Positions 55,770 to 63,993 of a stretch of DNA of 64,000 nucleotides are shown here, piece after piece. Both the position numbers and the translations under genes were made by a program. This DNA comes from an uncultured Caryophanales bacterium (lineage in GTDB: Bacteria > Bacillota_I > Bacilli_A > RF39 > UBA660), in assembly GCA_947169395.1 (NCBI GenBank), contig CAMVPJ010000002.1:3895-67894 (forward strand), in the 5' to 3' direction. How positions within the stretch are numbered: the first letter of the stretch is position 1; each line of letters begins with the position of its first letter. Under the pieces are notes generated by a model. That model saw only the letters and a list, made by a program, of their open reading frames with translations, did no database searches and was not told the origin of the DNA.

Positions 55770-56372
55770 TTATATGTTTTTTATTATCTCTAATACTTCA
55801 TATGTATCATTAATCTTAAGTACTGTATATACACTATTATTAAGTTTATAAATATCTACCCACTCCTCATATAGTTTATCACTTAACTTAGTATTCTTAC
55901 TTATAAATAGAGCTTTATTATCATTTACTTTAATGTTAGTATTTGTGTAGTAAGAAAAGTCACAGTTAGAACTATTAATACATAATGAATTATTATTATA
56001 ACTAATAGAATTATAAGTATCAGATAAGAATACTATACCATTTATATTAAGTCTTTTATTAATAATCTTTTTAGGAGCAGGAATATCTATATCATACTCT
56101 TTAGTCATTACTATAAAATCTATACTTTTACCTAGTCTATTTAATTCTTTTTTTAAGTTAGCAGAATCTTTATAATCTACTATATATAAGATATTAGTAT
56201 TATTTAAGCTTATTAGTAATGTATTTGAATCATTTAAATCTAAAAAAGTAATACCTAACTCATTAAACTCGAGATTAATATCAATTTTCTCTATGGATAC
56301 CTCTTTACTTTTGTTATAAAATATAAGTATATTTATAAAACATAATATGATGATTGCAATTAATTTTTTCAT
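55770..56372 (-). CDS. ComEC-like MBL-fold domain lacking metal ligands
   Basis: 200 residues with an N-terminal membrane helix (about 3-20). The core NELGITFLDLNDSNTLLISLNNTNILYIVDYKD and LNRLGKSIDFIVMTKEYDIDI reads like the ComEC/MBL start (VTFLDVGQGDS..., DLVILTHPHxDH), but HxHxDH is replaced by KEYDI and the later His is absent, so metal hydrolysis is not expected. Perhaps a structural or regulatory remnant. It sits close to cca, with 15 bases between. I infer the fold from wording only. Confidence 0.55.
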   Translation of the reverse strand: MKKLIAIIILCFINILIFYNKSKEVSIEKIDINLEFNELGITFLDLNDSNTLLISLNNTNILYIVDYKDSANLKKELNRLGKSIDFIVMTKEYDIDIPAPKKIINKRLNINGIVFLSDTYNSISYNNNSLCINSSNCDFSYYTNTNIKVNDNKALFISKNTKLSDKLYEEWVDIYKLNNSVYTVLKINDTYEVLEIIKNI

Positions 56373-56387
56373 AAAAAAACACCCTAA

Positions 56388-57461
56388 TTAAAGGTATGTT
56401 TCTAATAAATATTTTACGATTATATCTTTCTTATTTTCTAATCTTTTATAAATTATTTTCTCTTCTAAATCAGTTAGAATATCATTAATTAAACCACTAG
56501 GTTCTATTTTTAATACATTACATATCTCCATTGGAGTAATATCTATATCAGTCCTTGATTTTATTGGTAAACTCTTATATATATCGTTAATACTATTAAT
56601 ATCAATATCCATAATTTCAGCTGCAATACTAACTGGATATAGTCCATATTTATATATAGTAAGGATATCTATATCATCTAATTTTATTATTTCTCTTACC
56701 TTTTTTATAGTATCAATCTCTGATTTATTAAACTTATATTTATCAGTATTAATCTGTGCCCAAACACCTACTAGATATGTAGTTTGTTTTAAATTATATG
56801 TATTAATCTCAAGTGGAGTTTCTAATCCTAATTCTTGTATTAATTTAATACCATAATCAAAGTTAGGAGATGCAAATATCTTATCTAGTTCACTCTTCTT
56901 TCTATCATATGATAAATCTTTAACAAGATAACCGTACTTCTTAATACCTTCTTCTAATTTAGAGTCCAGTTTAAAATTTAGAACGGTTGCGAATCTAACT
57001 GCACGAAGTATACGAAGTGCATCTTCACTTAGTTTTTTATTAGTATTACCTACTACTCTAATTATTTTATCATCAATATCTTTCTTACCATTTAATAAAT
57101 CTAGCATATTACCACTAGCATCAATGCATAGTGTATTAATAGTAAAATCTCTTCTTTCTAAATCAGTTTTTAAATCATCTACATACTCTATTTCAATAGG
57201 TTTTCTATTATCTGCATATTTAATATCTTTCCTAAAAGTAGTTGCTTCAAATCTATTTTTCTCATATGTAAATTTAACACACCCATAAGACTCGCTCTTT
57301 ATATCAAATAATTCCATCATCTCTTTTGGGGTAGCATTGGTTGTTATATCGTAATCAATTGTATCAGTACCTAAATATAAATCTCTTGGATATCCACCTA
57401 CAAAGTAAGCCTCGTACCCATGACTTTTAAATACTTTTAAAACATTATTAATATTTTTCAA
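56388..57461 (-). CDS. cca: tRNA nucleotidyltransferase (CCA-adding)
   Basis: 357 residues. N-terminal Pol-beta nucleotidyltransferase: EAYFVGGYPRDLYLGTDTIDYDITTNATP (metal Asp pair in DYD), ERRDFTINTLCIDASG, and RIVGNTNKKLSEDALRILRAVRFAT. Adds or repairs CCA ends. Start is TTG after GAGGTGT; no ATG fits near it. The tRNAs here already encode CCA, so the role is repair. Confidence 0.92.
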   Translation of the reverse strand: MKNINNVLKVFKSHGYEAYFVGGYPRDLYLGTDTIDYDITTNATPKEMMELFDIKSESYGCVKFTYEKNRFEATTFRKDIKYADNRKPIEIEYVDDLKTDLERRDFTINTLCIDASGNMLDLLNGKKDIDDKIIRVVGNTNKKLSEDALRILRAVRFATVLNFKLDSKLEEGIKKYGYLVKDLSYDRKKSELDKIFASPNFDYGIKLIQELGLETPLEINTYNLKQTTYLVGVWAQINTDKYKFNKSEIDTIKKVREIIKLDDIDILTIYKYGLYPVSIAAEIMDIDINSINDIYKSLPIKSRTDIDITPMEICNVLKIEPSGLINDILTDLEEKIIYKRLENKKDIIVKYLLETYL

Positions 57462-57545
57462 TTTTACACCTCAATACCAATTTAACAGAAATTATTAATT
57501 CTAGCAAGTATTTTCACAAATTATTTAGAATTTTCTTAATGTTTG

Positions 57546-57554
57546 TGTTATAAT
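57546..57554 (+). promoter_or_regulatory. Extended -10 promoter
   Basis: TGTTATAAT with a weak -35 (TTTAGA about 57525-57530), about 20 bases upstream of the gene starting at 57574. Confidence 0.6.
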
Positions 57555-57573
57555 GGTATTGGGAGGTTTTAAT

Positions 57574-58233
57574 ATGTATTACTTTTATAAAAATAATGAT
57601 TTTATTTATAAAAAGAGTATTTCATTTGATAATGATAAAATTGATAAAATAAGAAATGGTTTGATTAATAATTGTAGTGTTATAATTCATAGAGAGTATG
57701 ATAGTGACTATGCACCTACATTAGATAATTCACTAGTAAGAAATTATAAGGAAACATTTGTAGGATGTAAAGAATATTTCGAAGAAAGTAGAAGAGTTAT
57801 ACATTATAGTTATGACTTGTTAATTCCGCCAAAACTAGTGAATCTAATTGATAGATTATTAAGTGGTGATGTTACTGCTCTACATGAGATACAATATAAT
57901 TATTATTTTGGTTTTGAAAAAACAATTGATGATATGATTGAAAGTAAAAACAACGAATTAAGAAAAAAACAGAACAAAAACGCAACAAATACAATAAAGA
58001 TACTGAATGAATTACGTGAATTAATGAAATGTAAAGAATTAAATAAGAATCAAATCTCAACTTATGATTACTATTATCAATTATTAAATTGTATTAATGA
58101 AAAAACTGTTTCTAAATTAGATAAAAAAACTTTTGATAAAGTAAATGATTTCTTTGATAACAACGTAGTTATTGAGAAAGGCAAAATTATAAATGAAGAC
58201 AATAATACAAAAATATACAAAAAAACTAAATAA
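57574..58233 (+). CDS. Hypothetical protein (219 aa)
   Basis: Soluble, charged: MYYFYKNNDFIYKKSISFDNDKIDKI, a Tyr-rich middle, and a helical basic C-terminus ending IYKKTK. GGGAGG before the ATG decides the start (seven codons after the first in-frame ATG). No family or active-site motif recognised. Alone between cca and HU, with its own promoter and terminator. Confidence 0.75.
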   Translation: MYYFYKNNDFIYKKSISFDNDKIDKIRNGLINNCSVIIHREYDSDYAPTLDNSLVRNYKETFVGCKEYFEESRRVIHYSYDLLIPPKLVNLIDRLLSGDVTALHEIQYNYYFGFEKTIDDMIESKNNELRKKQNKNATNTIKILNELRELMKCKELNKNQISTYDYYYQLLNCINEKTVSKLDKKTFDKVNDFFDNNVVIEKGKIINEDNNTKIYKKTK

Positions 58234-58257
58234 CTACTATCTCGTAGTTATTTTTTT
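58228..58257 (+). terminator. Terminator of the 219-aa gene
   Basis: TAACTAC...GTAGTTA hairpin with T tail, overlapping the stop codon. Confidence 0.9.
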
Positions 58258-58263
58258 ATGTAC

Positions 58264-58289
58264 AAAAAAACTTTAGAATCATCTAAAGT
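58264..58289 (-). terminator. Terminator of the HU gene
   Basis: ACTTTAGA-TGAT-TCTAAAGT followed by TTTTTT on the minus strand, adjoining the HU stop codon. Confidence 0.9.
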
Positions 58290-58562
58290 TTAGTTTAAAG
58301 CTTCTTTTAATTTAGAACCAATTTTAACAGTAACTGCATTACGTGCTGCAATGGTAACAGGTTCACCAGTTCTTGGGTTACGACCAGTTGAAGCAGGTTT
58401 ATATTTTGATGTAAATGTACAGAAACCAGTTAAAGTAACTTTCTTCTCTTCTTTTAATCCTTTTGTAATTCCACTCATGAATGCATCAACTGCACGAGTA
58501 GCATCAGCTTTTGAAAGTCCAGCTTCTTCAGCAACATAATTTACTAAATCTGTTTTAGTCAT
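58290..58562 (-). CDS. hup: HU-type DNA-binding protein
   Basis: 90 residues. HU body: TKTDLVNYVAEEAGLSKADATRAVDAF, then GFCTFTSKYKPASTGRNPRTGEPVTIAARNAVTVKIGSKLKEALN across about 45-90, the beta-arm with the RNP motif. Packs the chromosome. GGGAGGTAA site before the ATG. Promoter lies about 45 bases upstream. Confidence 0.97.
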   Translation of the reverse strand: MTKTDLVNYVAEEAGLSKADATRAVDAFMSGITKGLKEEKKVTLTGFCTFTSKYKPASTGRNPRTGEPVTIAARNAVTVKIGSKLKEALN

Positions 58563-58606
58563 CTATTTACCTCCCTATCTAAGTAAGCTACCTTGCTTAC
58601 AATTTA

Positions 58607-58635
58607 ATATTATCATATATGGTAAGCAATTGCAA
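58607..58635 (-). promoter_or_regulatory. Sigma-A promoter of the HU gene
   Basis: TTGCAA (58630-58635), 17-base spacer, TAATAT (58607-58612) on the minus strand. An inverted repeat GTAAGC...GCTTAC (58583-58600) lies in the untranslated leader, and GGTAAGC recurs between the boxes. Confidence 0.7.
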
Positions 58636-58656
58636 CAAATTTTTAAACAATTTAAC

Positions 58657-58685
58657 AAAAAAGATTAAATTTCTTCAATCTTTTT
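58657..58685 (-). terminator. Terminator retained after the valS fragment
   Basis: AAAGATT / AATCTTT stem with a T tail on the minus strand, directly after the fragment's stop codon. Confidence 0.75.
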
Positions 58686-58686
58686 G

Positions 58687-59193
58687 CTATTTTAGTAATT
58701 CTTCTAACTTTGTTCTATCCTGATTTACAATATTAATAGGCGCTTTATTAACATAATTCTCATTATAAAGTAATTTTTCACGTCTTTCAATAGATGCTCT
58801 TAATATACTAATCTCTTTTTCTTTTAACTTTTTATCTGCACCTGTTTCTACTTTTTCAAAGAATATTTGTGCTTTTACTCTATTTGAGAATACTTTATAT
58901 GCTTTAATACCAAGAGGTTTATTTATTATATTATCTTTTATTTTTAACATATTTACAATAAGTTCGTTATCATCTGTAGTATCAAACATTACTTTCATAT
59001 CTTTAGTAATACTATTTTCTGCTTTTACATTTCTAAAACTCTTAATAAATTCAATTTGATCATCTACAGCTTTTTCCTCTTTTATAAATATATATTTCTT
59101 ATTATTTTTAGGATAACTAGATACCATTATATCTTCTTCATATTTAACAGGTAGCATTGAATATATTTCATCTGTTACATATAGTTTTACATA
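58687..59193 (-). pseudogene. valS: Valyl-tRNA synthetase 3' fragment
   Basis: The frame reads YVTDEIYSMLPVKYEEDIMVSSYPK, KAVDDQIEFIKSFRNVKAENSI, and the coiled-coil arm ILRASIERREKLLYNENYVNKAPINIVNQDRTKLEEL. These are the last ~165 residues of ValS. A TGA stop marks the upstream edge; all catalytic parts are missing. The native terminator was kept, so the fragment came with its 3' end. A full valS must lie elsewhere. Confidence 0.9.
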
Positions 59194-59243
59194 TCAAATG
59201 AATCAATACCATTTTATACTAATTTTTAATTCTCTTTCTAACA

Positions 59244-60152
59244 CTATTTTTTTAGTATTTTAATATTCTCACTGACAAAATCATAATAAACATTAGCGGC
59301 TACTTCATTAGCTTTTTCTTCGTTATTGATAATATCATTATATTGATCAAAATAACTATTATATAGCTTGTTTTTAGGTTCAATAACAACATTGTGGCAA
59401 ATATCTAAAATTCGATTTAAAGCAATTTCTCTATTAAAACGAGCATTTTTATGATAACGATATCCAATAACATTATCACATAATACTCTTTCTTTTATTT
59501 GTGATAAGAAAACGGTAATATTACCAGATAATGCTACAGACTTTTTTATTGATTTTACTAAATGGATTTTATTTTGATTATAGAATTTATCCTGTTTTAA
59601 TGAAAAATTAAATATTGAAATATCACCATTTAATTGCAAACCATATATTTTATACAATATAGGATAATCTTTAGTATCATTAATTATTCTCTCATAACTA
59701 TTGAATAAATCCAAGTGTTCAAAAGTAACATTTGGCATGATTAATTTAGTTTTATATAGTAAATCATTATAAAAATTTGGATATAAGTAACGAACTGGTA
59801 ACATTGATATTACTTTCGTAAACAGAGAATAATTATTAACTAATTTGTCTACATTTCTTTGTGAGATAACATTTCTTATCAATAAGTCATTCAAAATTTT
59901 TTCTCGACAAATCCATAAATCATTTATACTAAAAAGGTAACCAAAATCAAAATTACTCATGTATTTATCGTAAAATCCAACTGTTCCAGTCACACTTAAA
60001 TTACGATTAGTCTTTGGCAAATTATCTCCATAAAATACTGTTACATCATAATGATCATAAAATAATGAATTATACATAATGTTTGTATACATTATCCCAA
60101 TACTTTTTTCTAATGATTCAGCACTATTATTAATTGAAAACATTTTTTTCAT
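59244..60152 (-). CDS. Unknown protein of the kinase/GT/radical SAM operon
   Basis: 302 residues, soluble, no signal peptide. The start FSINNSAESLEKSIGIMYTNIMYNSLF is helical; a central SVTGTVGFYDKYMSNFDFGYLFSIND segment and a later DICHNVVIEPKNKLYNSYF segment look enzymatic, but no motif I can name. The ATG follows AGGTGATAAAA and overlaps the radical SAM gene end closely. Last gene of the operon, so it may be the substrate-specific partner or a transferase. Unassigned. Confidence 0.72.
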   Translation of the reverse strand: MKKMFSINNSAESLEKSIGIMYTNIMYNSLFYDHYDVTVFYGDNLPKTNRNLSVTGTVGFYDKYMSNFDFGYLFSINDLWICREKILNDLLIRNVISQRNVDKLVNNYSLFTKVISMLPVRYLYPNFYNDLLYKTKLIMPNVTFEHLDLFNSYERIINDTKDYPILYKIYGLQLNGDISIFNFSLKQDKFYNQNKIHLVKSIKKSVALSGNITVFLSQIKERVLCDNVIGYRYHKNARFNREIALNRILDICHNVVIEPKNKLYNSYFDQYNDIINNEEKANEVAANVYYDFVSENIKILKK

Positions 60153-60157
60153 TTTTA

Positions 60158-61045
60158 TCACCTAATTCTTAATGATTCATCCATATGATAGTTAACTTTG
60201 CTTGTCAAAACTTTTGTAAACTTTTTATTAATCTCTTCAACATCATCAAGTAAAATATTTTCATCAATATCATCATAGTATAAACAATTTTTAAGTACTC
60301 CTGTACTTGTTATCCTAAGTTGTACTCTACGGCAAAAGTGGCATTTCCTTAAACGGCATAGCGATGGGAAAAAAGATACTAATTTTTTTCCATTTATATA
60401 GCAATTATATTCTTCCAATTCATCAACACAAATATTATCAAAAGCAAATTTTTCCATAATTTTCTTTTGCATTTTTAAGTATTCAATATTACTATGAGAA
60501 CATATTTCATTTTTTTCAATTTCAATTATTTTTACCCGTATTCCATTTTTAATACACCACTCAACAATTTTAATAATACTATCATAATTATTATCAAAAA
60601 CAGTATCAATAGATACGTTACAACCTAGTTTTTGAACTTTTTTTACTCTTTCAAGAATAATTTCTGAACTAAAACCAATAGGTGAATTTTTTGATATTGG
60701 TGCATCAAAATAATCAAGACCAACTGTCAGCCGATTAATCCACCCTTTTTCAATTAATGGTTTCACTTTATTAAAAGCTACTAAATTGGTATTAATGCTT
60801 ATTCTTAAATGATATTTATCATGAAGTAACTCACATATTTTATTAAATTCAGGATGCGTTAATGGATCACCACCAGTTAATCTTACTTCTTCTAATCCAA
60901 AATTTAAAGCACTTTGTACTATTCTGTCAATATCATCAACCGATAACATTGATTTATTACAATTACCTTCATTATGACAATATACACATTGCATATTACA
61001 GGAAGATGTAATTGATAATCTAATTTTATTTCTTGGCAAATTCAT
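60158..61045 (-). CDS. MoaA-like radical SAM enzyme
   Basis: 295 residues. Radical SAM core with CNMQCVYCHNEG (cluster 1) and VRLTGGDPLTHPEF (SAM site). The C-terminal part has CRLRKCHFCRRVQLRITSTGVLKNCLYYDD, four Cys of a MoaA-style second cluster. No other moa gene is near, so it is not an obvious molybdopterin gene; more likely modifies a sugar, cofactor or peptide made with its operon partners. AGGGGGTAGATGAG precedes the ATG. One base after the glycosyltransferase gene. Confidence 0.9.
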   Translation of the reverse strand: MNLPRNKIRLSITSSCNMQCVYCHNEGNCNKSMLSVDDIDRIVQSALNFGLEEVRLTGGDPLTHPEFNKICELLHDKYHLRISINTNLVAFNKVKPLIEKGWINRLTVGLDYFDAPISKNSPIGFSSEIILERVKKVQKLGCNVSIDTVFDNNYDSIIKIVEWCIKNGIRVKIIEIEKNEICSHSNIEYLKMQKKIMEKFAFDNICVDELEEYNCYINGKKLVSFFPSLCRLRKCHFCRRVQLRITSTGVLKNCLYYDDIDENILLDDVEEINKKFTKVLTSKVNYHMDESLRIR

Positions 61046-61046
61046 C

Positions 61047-61985
61047 TCATCTACCCCCTATTAATTTTTGAAATTCCTCTCTAAAATTTTCAATACTTTC
61101 TTTTTGCATACTATCACGATATAAATTATATAATAATTTACAATCTGGACCATTCTTTAAAATGGATATCGCTTCTTTTGTTAAGTCACTAATATTATCG
61201 TAAACAATACCATTCATGCAAGAATAAGTTCCTTCTGTGTTAAGAAGTAATACAGGTTTTCTTAAACGTTTAGCATATGATGCTGTTATATTATAACTCT
61301 CAAATCTAGAAAATTGAACATACATCAAAGAGTGTGATAAGATATTTAAAAAGTCTTTTTCATCAAATCTTTTACACAAAATTTTAGTATTTCTTGAATT
61401 ATTAGTTCCTGCTATTAAAGACAATTCTAAAAAATTATTATCAAAAACAAACTTTTCATATAAATCTATTCCCTTAATATATTTATATTCATCTTTATCA
61501 CTACTACACGTTGTAACTATTTTTTTATAATATGGAGATAAAATATCAATGTCTTCTTGATATAATTCATTACCACTAATATCAATACCTAACTGAATGG
61601 TTGTAGCTTTAATTCCTGAATAACAATATTGATTAGTTACTTCTTTTGATGGAGTAAGAATAGATACCTGGAAGTTATCACTTAAATATTTTAAATAATT
61701 AATAACATCTTCTCGTCCTTTATATAATTGATAATTAACTGACACATGCATGAAAATATATACTTTGCGATTTTTAAAGTATTTAAGAAAATCATGAATA
61801 AAATTAGATTTTTTACTAGCTGTTGAATGAATAATAATATGTGCTTCTTTATCTAAAATAATTTTTTCAATTTCTTTAATATTATCATATGCTATTATTT
61901 TATGATTACTTCCTTCTTTACATAAAGGTATTATTAATTTATGTATTGTACCAAAGCCATTATGATCAATAATATGATAAAACAA
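61047..61985 (-). CDS. GT-B glycosyltransferase-like protein
   Basis: 312 residues with two Rossmann-like halves: HKIIAYDNIKEIEKIILD..., IIIHSTASKKSNFI, TPSKEVTNQYC, then YKKIVTTCSSDKDEYKYIKGIDLYEKFV and SHSLMYVQFSRFESYNITASYAKRLRKPVLLL, the ExxN-like sugar-nucleotide part. Start is TTG after GGAGGTG. Downstream of the kinase gene with no gap. Recalls CotSA (GT4), partner of CotS in the spore coat of Bacillus subtilis. Confidence 0.78.
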   Translation of the reverse strand: MFYHIIDHNGFGTIHKLIIPLCKEGSNHKIIAYDNIKEIEKIILDKEAHIIIHSTASKKSNFIHDFLKYFKNRKVYIFMHVSVNYQLYKGREDVINYLKYLSDNFQVSILTPSKEVTNQYCYSGIKATTIQLGIDISGNELYQEDIDILSPYYKKIVTTCSSDKDEYKYIKGIDLYEKFVFDNNFLELSLIAGTNNSRNTKILCKRFDEKDFLNILSHSLMYVQFSRFESYNITASYAKRLRKPVLLLNTEGTYSCMNGIVYDNISDLTKEAISILKNGPDCKLLYNLYRDSMQKESIENFREEFQKLIGGR

Positions 61986-63005
61986 TTACAACACCTCCAT
62001 TTTTCTCTTATGAAGTATTTTACTCATTTCATTCATATTTTTATTTAAATATTTTGACTGATGATATAGATTCATACCAATTTGATAATAAATACTATTA
62101 TTATTTTCAATGTATTGCTCAAAACCAAACATACTATTTAATAAAAACATATAATATACTTTAAAAAAGTATTCAATATCATATTTATTTAATATCTTAT
62201 CTTTATTAAACATTCTTAAATATTTAATTAATCCATTAAGACTGAATACTCCATTATTATAGGTAGAATCCATAAATATATATGATCTTAACAATTCCCA
62301 AACAATTGGCAACCTTTTAGCGCTTGCAAAATCAAGAATAGCTTTTATTTTACCTTTATCATTGTAAATAAATTGTGATATATTATAATCACCATGACTA
62401 TTTAAAATAGTAAGGTCATTAATATGAGAAAAATCCATCATACTAGCTTCTATTAGCATTTTCTTTTTATCTTTTAAAGATTTAATCATTACATTATCTT
62501 TACATTTACATAAAAGATTATTGCATTTATCTACACTTTCAATAATTCTCCTTAATTCAAATATATCCATTTTAAAACTTGGTAATTGGATATTAGAATG
62601 ATTTAATATTTTAATTATCTTAACTAAATAATCTGCTACTTCTATTTGTTCTTTTTCATCAAGAGAATAATAATCTTTAGTTATTCCATTAATATATCTT
62701 TGAAGAGTAATAATGTTTCCCTCATTTAGTAGATAAGCTCTATTACTGAAATTATAAACAAAATCTGTAGTAGGAATACCCTCATTTTTAATTATTTTTG
62801 TGATCTCTATTTCCATTTTAACTCTATCAATATCAAAACCATTTTGAAATTCTTTTAAAATATACTCACCATCATTAGAAAATATATGATATAAATTAGC
62901 ACTACCATTTGATATTGTGACCACGCGATTGCATGATAATCCATATTGAATATCTAATAATTCACGAATTCTTTCAATTTTTAATTTACTAGCATTTAGA
63001 GGCAT
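61986..63005 (-). CDS. APH/CotS-like phosphotransferase
   Basis: 339 residues. Aminoglycoside-phosphotransferase-type fold: VVTISNGSANLYHIFSNDGEYILKEF (nucleotide Lys in ILKEF), catalytic HGDYNISQFIYN, and metal IKAILDFASAK. In sporulating Firmicutes such proteins include CotS. Start: ATG (MPLNASK) 4 bases after GGTGAT; two upstream starts are less supported. First gene of the operon behind a strong promoter. Confidence 0.85.
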   Translation of the reverse strand: MPLNASKLKIERIRELLDIQYGLSCNRVVTISNGSANLYHIFSNDGEYILKEFQNGFDIDRVKMEIEITKIIKNEGIPTTDFVYNFSNRAYLLNEGNIITLQRYINGITKDYYSLDEKEQIEVADYLVKIIKILNHSNIQLPSFKMDIFELRRIIESVDKCNNLLCKCKDNVMIKSLKDKKKMLIEASMMDFSHINDLTILNSHGDYNISQFIYNDKGKIKAILDFASAKRLPIVWELLRSYIFMDSTYNNGVFSLNGLIKYLRMFNKDKILNKYDIEYFFKVYYMFLLNSMFGFEQYIENNNSIYYQIGMNLYHQSKYLNKNMNEMSKILHKRKMEVL

Positions 63006-63028
63006 CAACATCACCGCTTTGATTGCGT

Positions 63029-63057
63029 ATTGTAACACAATAGATTATTATTGTCAA
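63029..63057 (-). promoter_or_regulatory. Sigma-A promoter of the kinase/GT/radical SAM operon
   Basis: TTGACA (63052-63057), 17-base spacer, TACAAT (63029-63034) on the minus strand; short leader of about 17 bases to the ATG at 63005. Confidence 0.85.
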
Positions 63058-63096
63058 TTTTTGTAATAACATTTTTGTAATAGCAAAATAAAAATG

Positions 63097-63705
63097 TTAA
63101 TTATTTCTAATAACATTTATTTCATTATCAATAATAATTATTGAATCATCATTAGTTAAAGGGTAAATTTTATAATTGCTACTCTTCAATATTTTTTGAT
63201 ATGTTTCCTCTCGTGTTTTATCAAAATGGGGAATAATAATCCCATTTAAAAAACCCAATCCATCATATTCGTTTAAACCTACTTCATTTTGTTCAAATTC
63301 TAAGACATGCTTAATATTCTTTGTAACTAAATGTGCACCACAACTTCCACCAATATATATAACTCCATTATTTATATAATTGCATATTATCTCAAGAAAA
63401 TTACATTTTATAAGTTTATCCATTGTGGCAAATGTATTACCACCACCAACATATATTAAATCTATATTTAAATCTTTAAAATCATTTGGCCTACTATCAT
63501 CAAAGATATATATATTATTCTTATTGGTAAAACCATCTTTTTTAAGCCTTAAATAATATTTTTCAGAATTAATTTCATAAGATGTAGCTTTTTCATTTGG
63601 AATGAATAATACCCTGCATTCATTTAATTCTTTTTCAATATTATCTAAAATAACTTGTTTAGAATTTTTATTAATGAAATCACAAGAACTTAATATTAAC
63701 TTCAT
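63097..63705 (-). CDS. Peptidase E (S51 dipeptidase)-like protein
   Basis: 202 residues. IDLIYVGGGNTFATMDKL and the nucleophile elbow VIYIGGSCGAHL (Ser; family GxSAG), with a late His in IIPHFDKT as in S51 peptidases. Cleaves Asp-X dipeptides or related substrates. Start at ATG four bases after GAAGTGAT; a longer frame upstream has no site. Divergent from the interrupted gene at the edge. Confidence 0.88.
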   Translation of the reverse strand: MKLILSSCDFINKNSKQVILDNIEKELNECRVLFIPNEKATSYEINSEKYYLRLKKDGFTNKNNIYIFDDSRPNDFKDLNIDLIYVGGGNTFATMDKLIKCNFLEIICNYINNGVIYIGGSCGAHLVTKNIKHVLEFEQNEVGLNEYDGLGFLNGIIIPHFDKTREETYQKILKSSNYKIYPLTNDDSIIIIDNEINVIRNN

Positions 63706-63864
63706 AATTATCACTTCCAATACAATATTATACCACATACTCAACACTTATATAATAAAAATCGAAAAAAACCAGGATAAAATCATCTGACTAGGAAAAA
63801 TGGGGATATTGTTATATTATCCTTTTTTTAGTATCATGAAATAAACTGAAAGAAGGTATGTTTA

Positions 63865-63993
63865 ATGTCTAGAAAATCTAAAGTCCTTGATAATTTATCA
63901 AGTATTATTTCTGATAAATATATAATTAATGAAAATGAAATAGAAAATGTCAACCACCCTGTACTAAAGTACAGGGCTTGTTTACGAAGCTGA
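63865..63993 (+). pseudogene. Gene interrupted by IS605-type insertion (N-terminal 29 codons)
   Basis: Starts MSRKSKVLDNLSSIISDKYI after AAGAAGG and an AT-rich promoter. After about 29 codons (ENEIENV) the sequence turns into transposon end and a stop follows at 63993. The host gene's function cannot be read from so little. Any distal part would lie to the right of the element, outside the window. Confidence 0.65.

Noticed and set aside
60158..61045. Molybdenum cofactor gene moaA
   Set aside because: Second-cluster cysteines fit, but no moaB, C, D or E or molybdoenzyme is near and the partners are sugar and phosphate enzymes.
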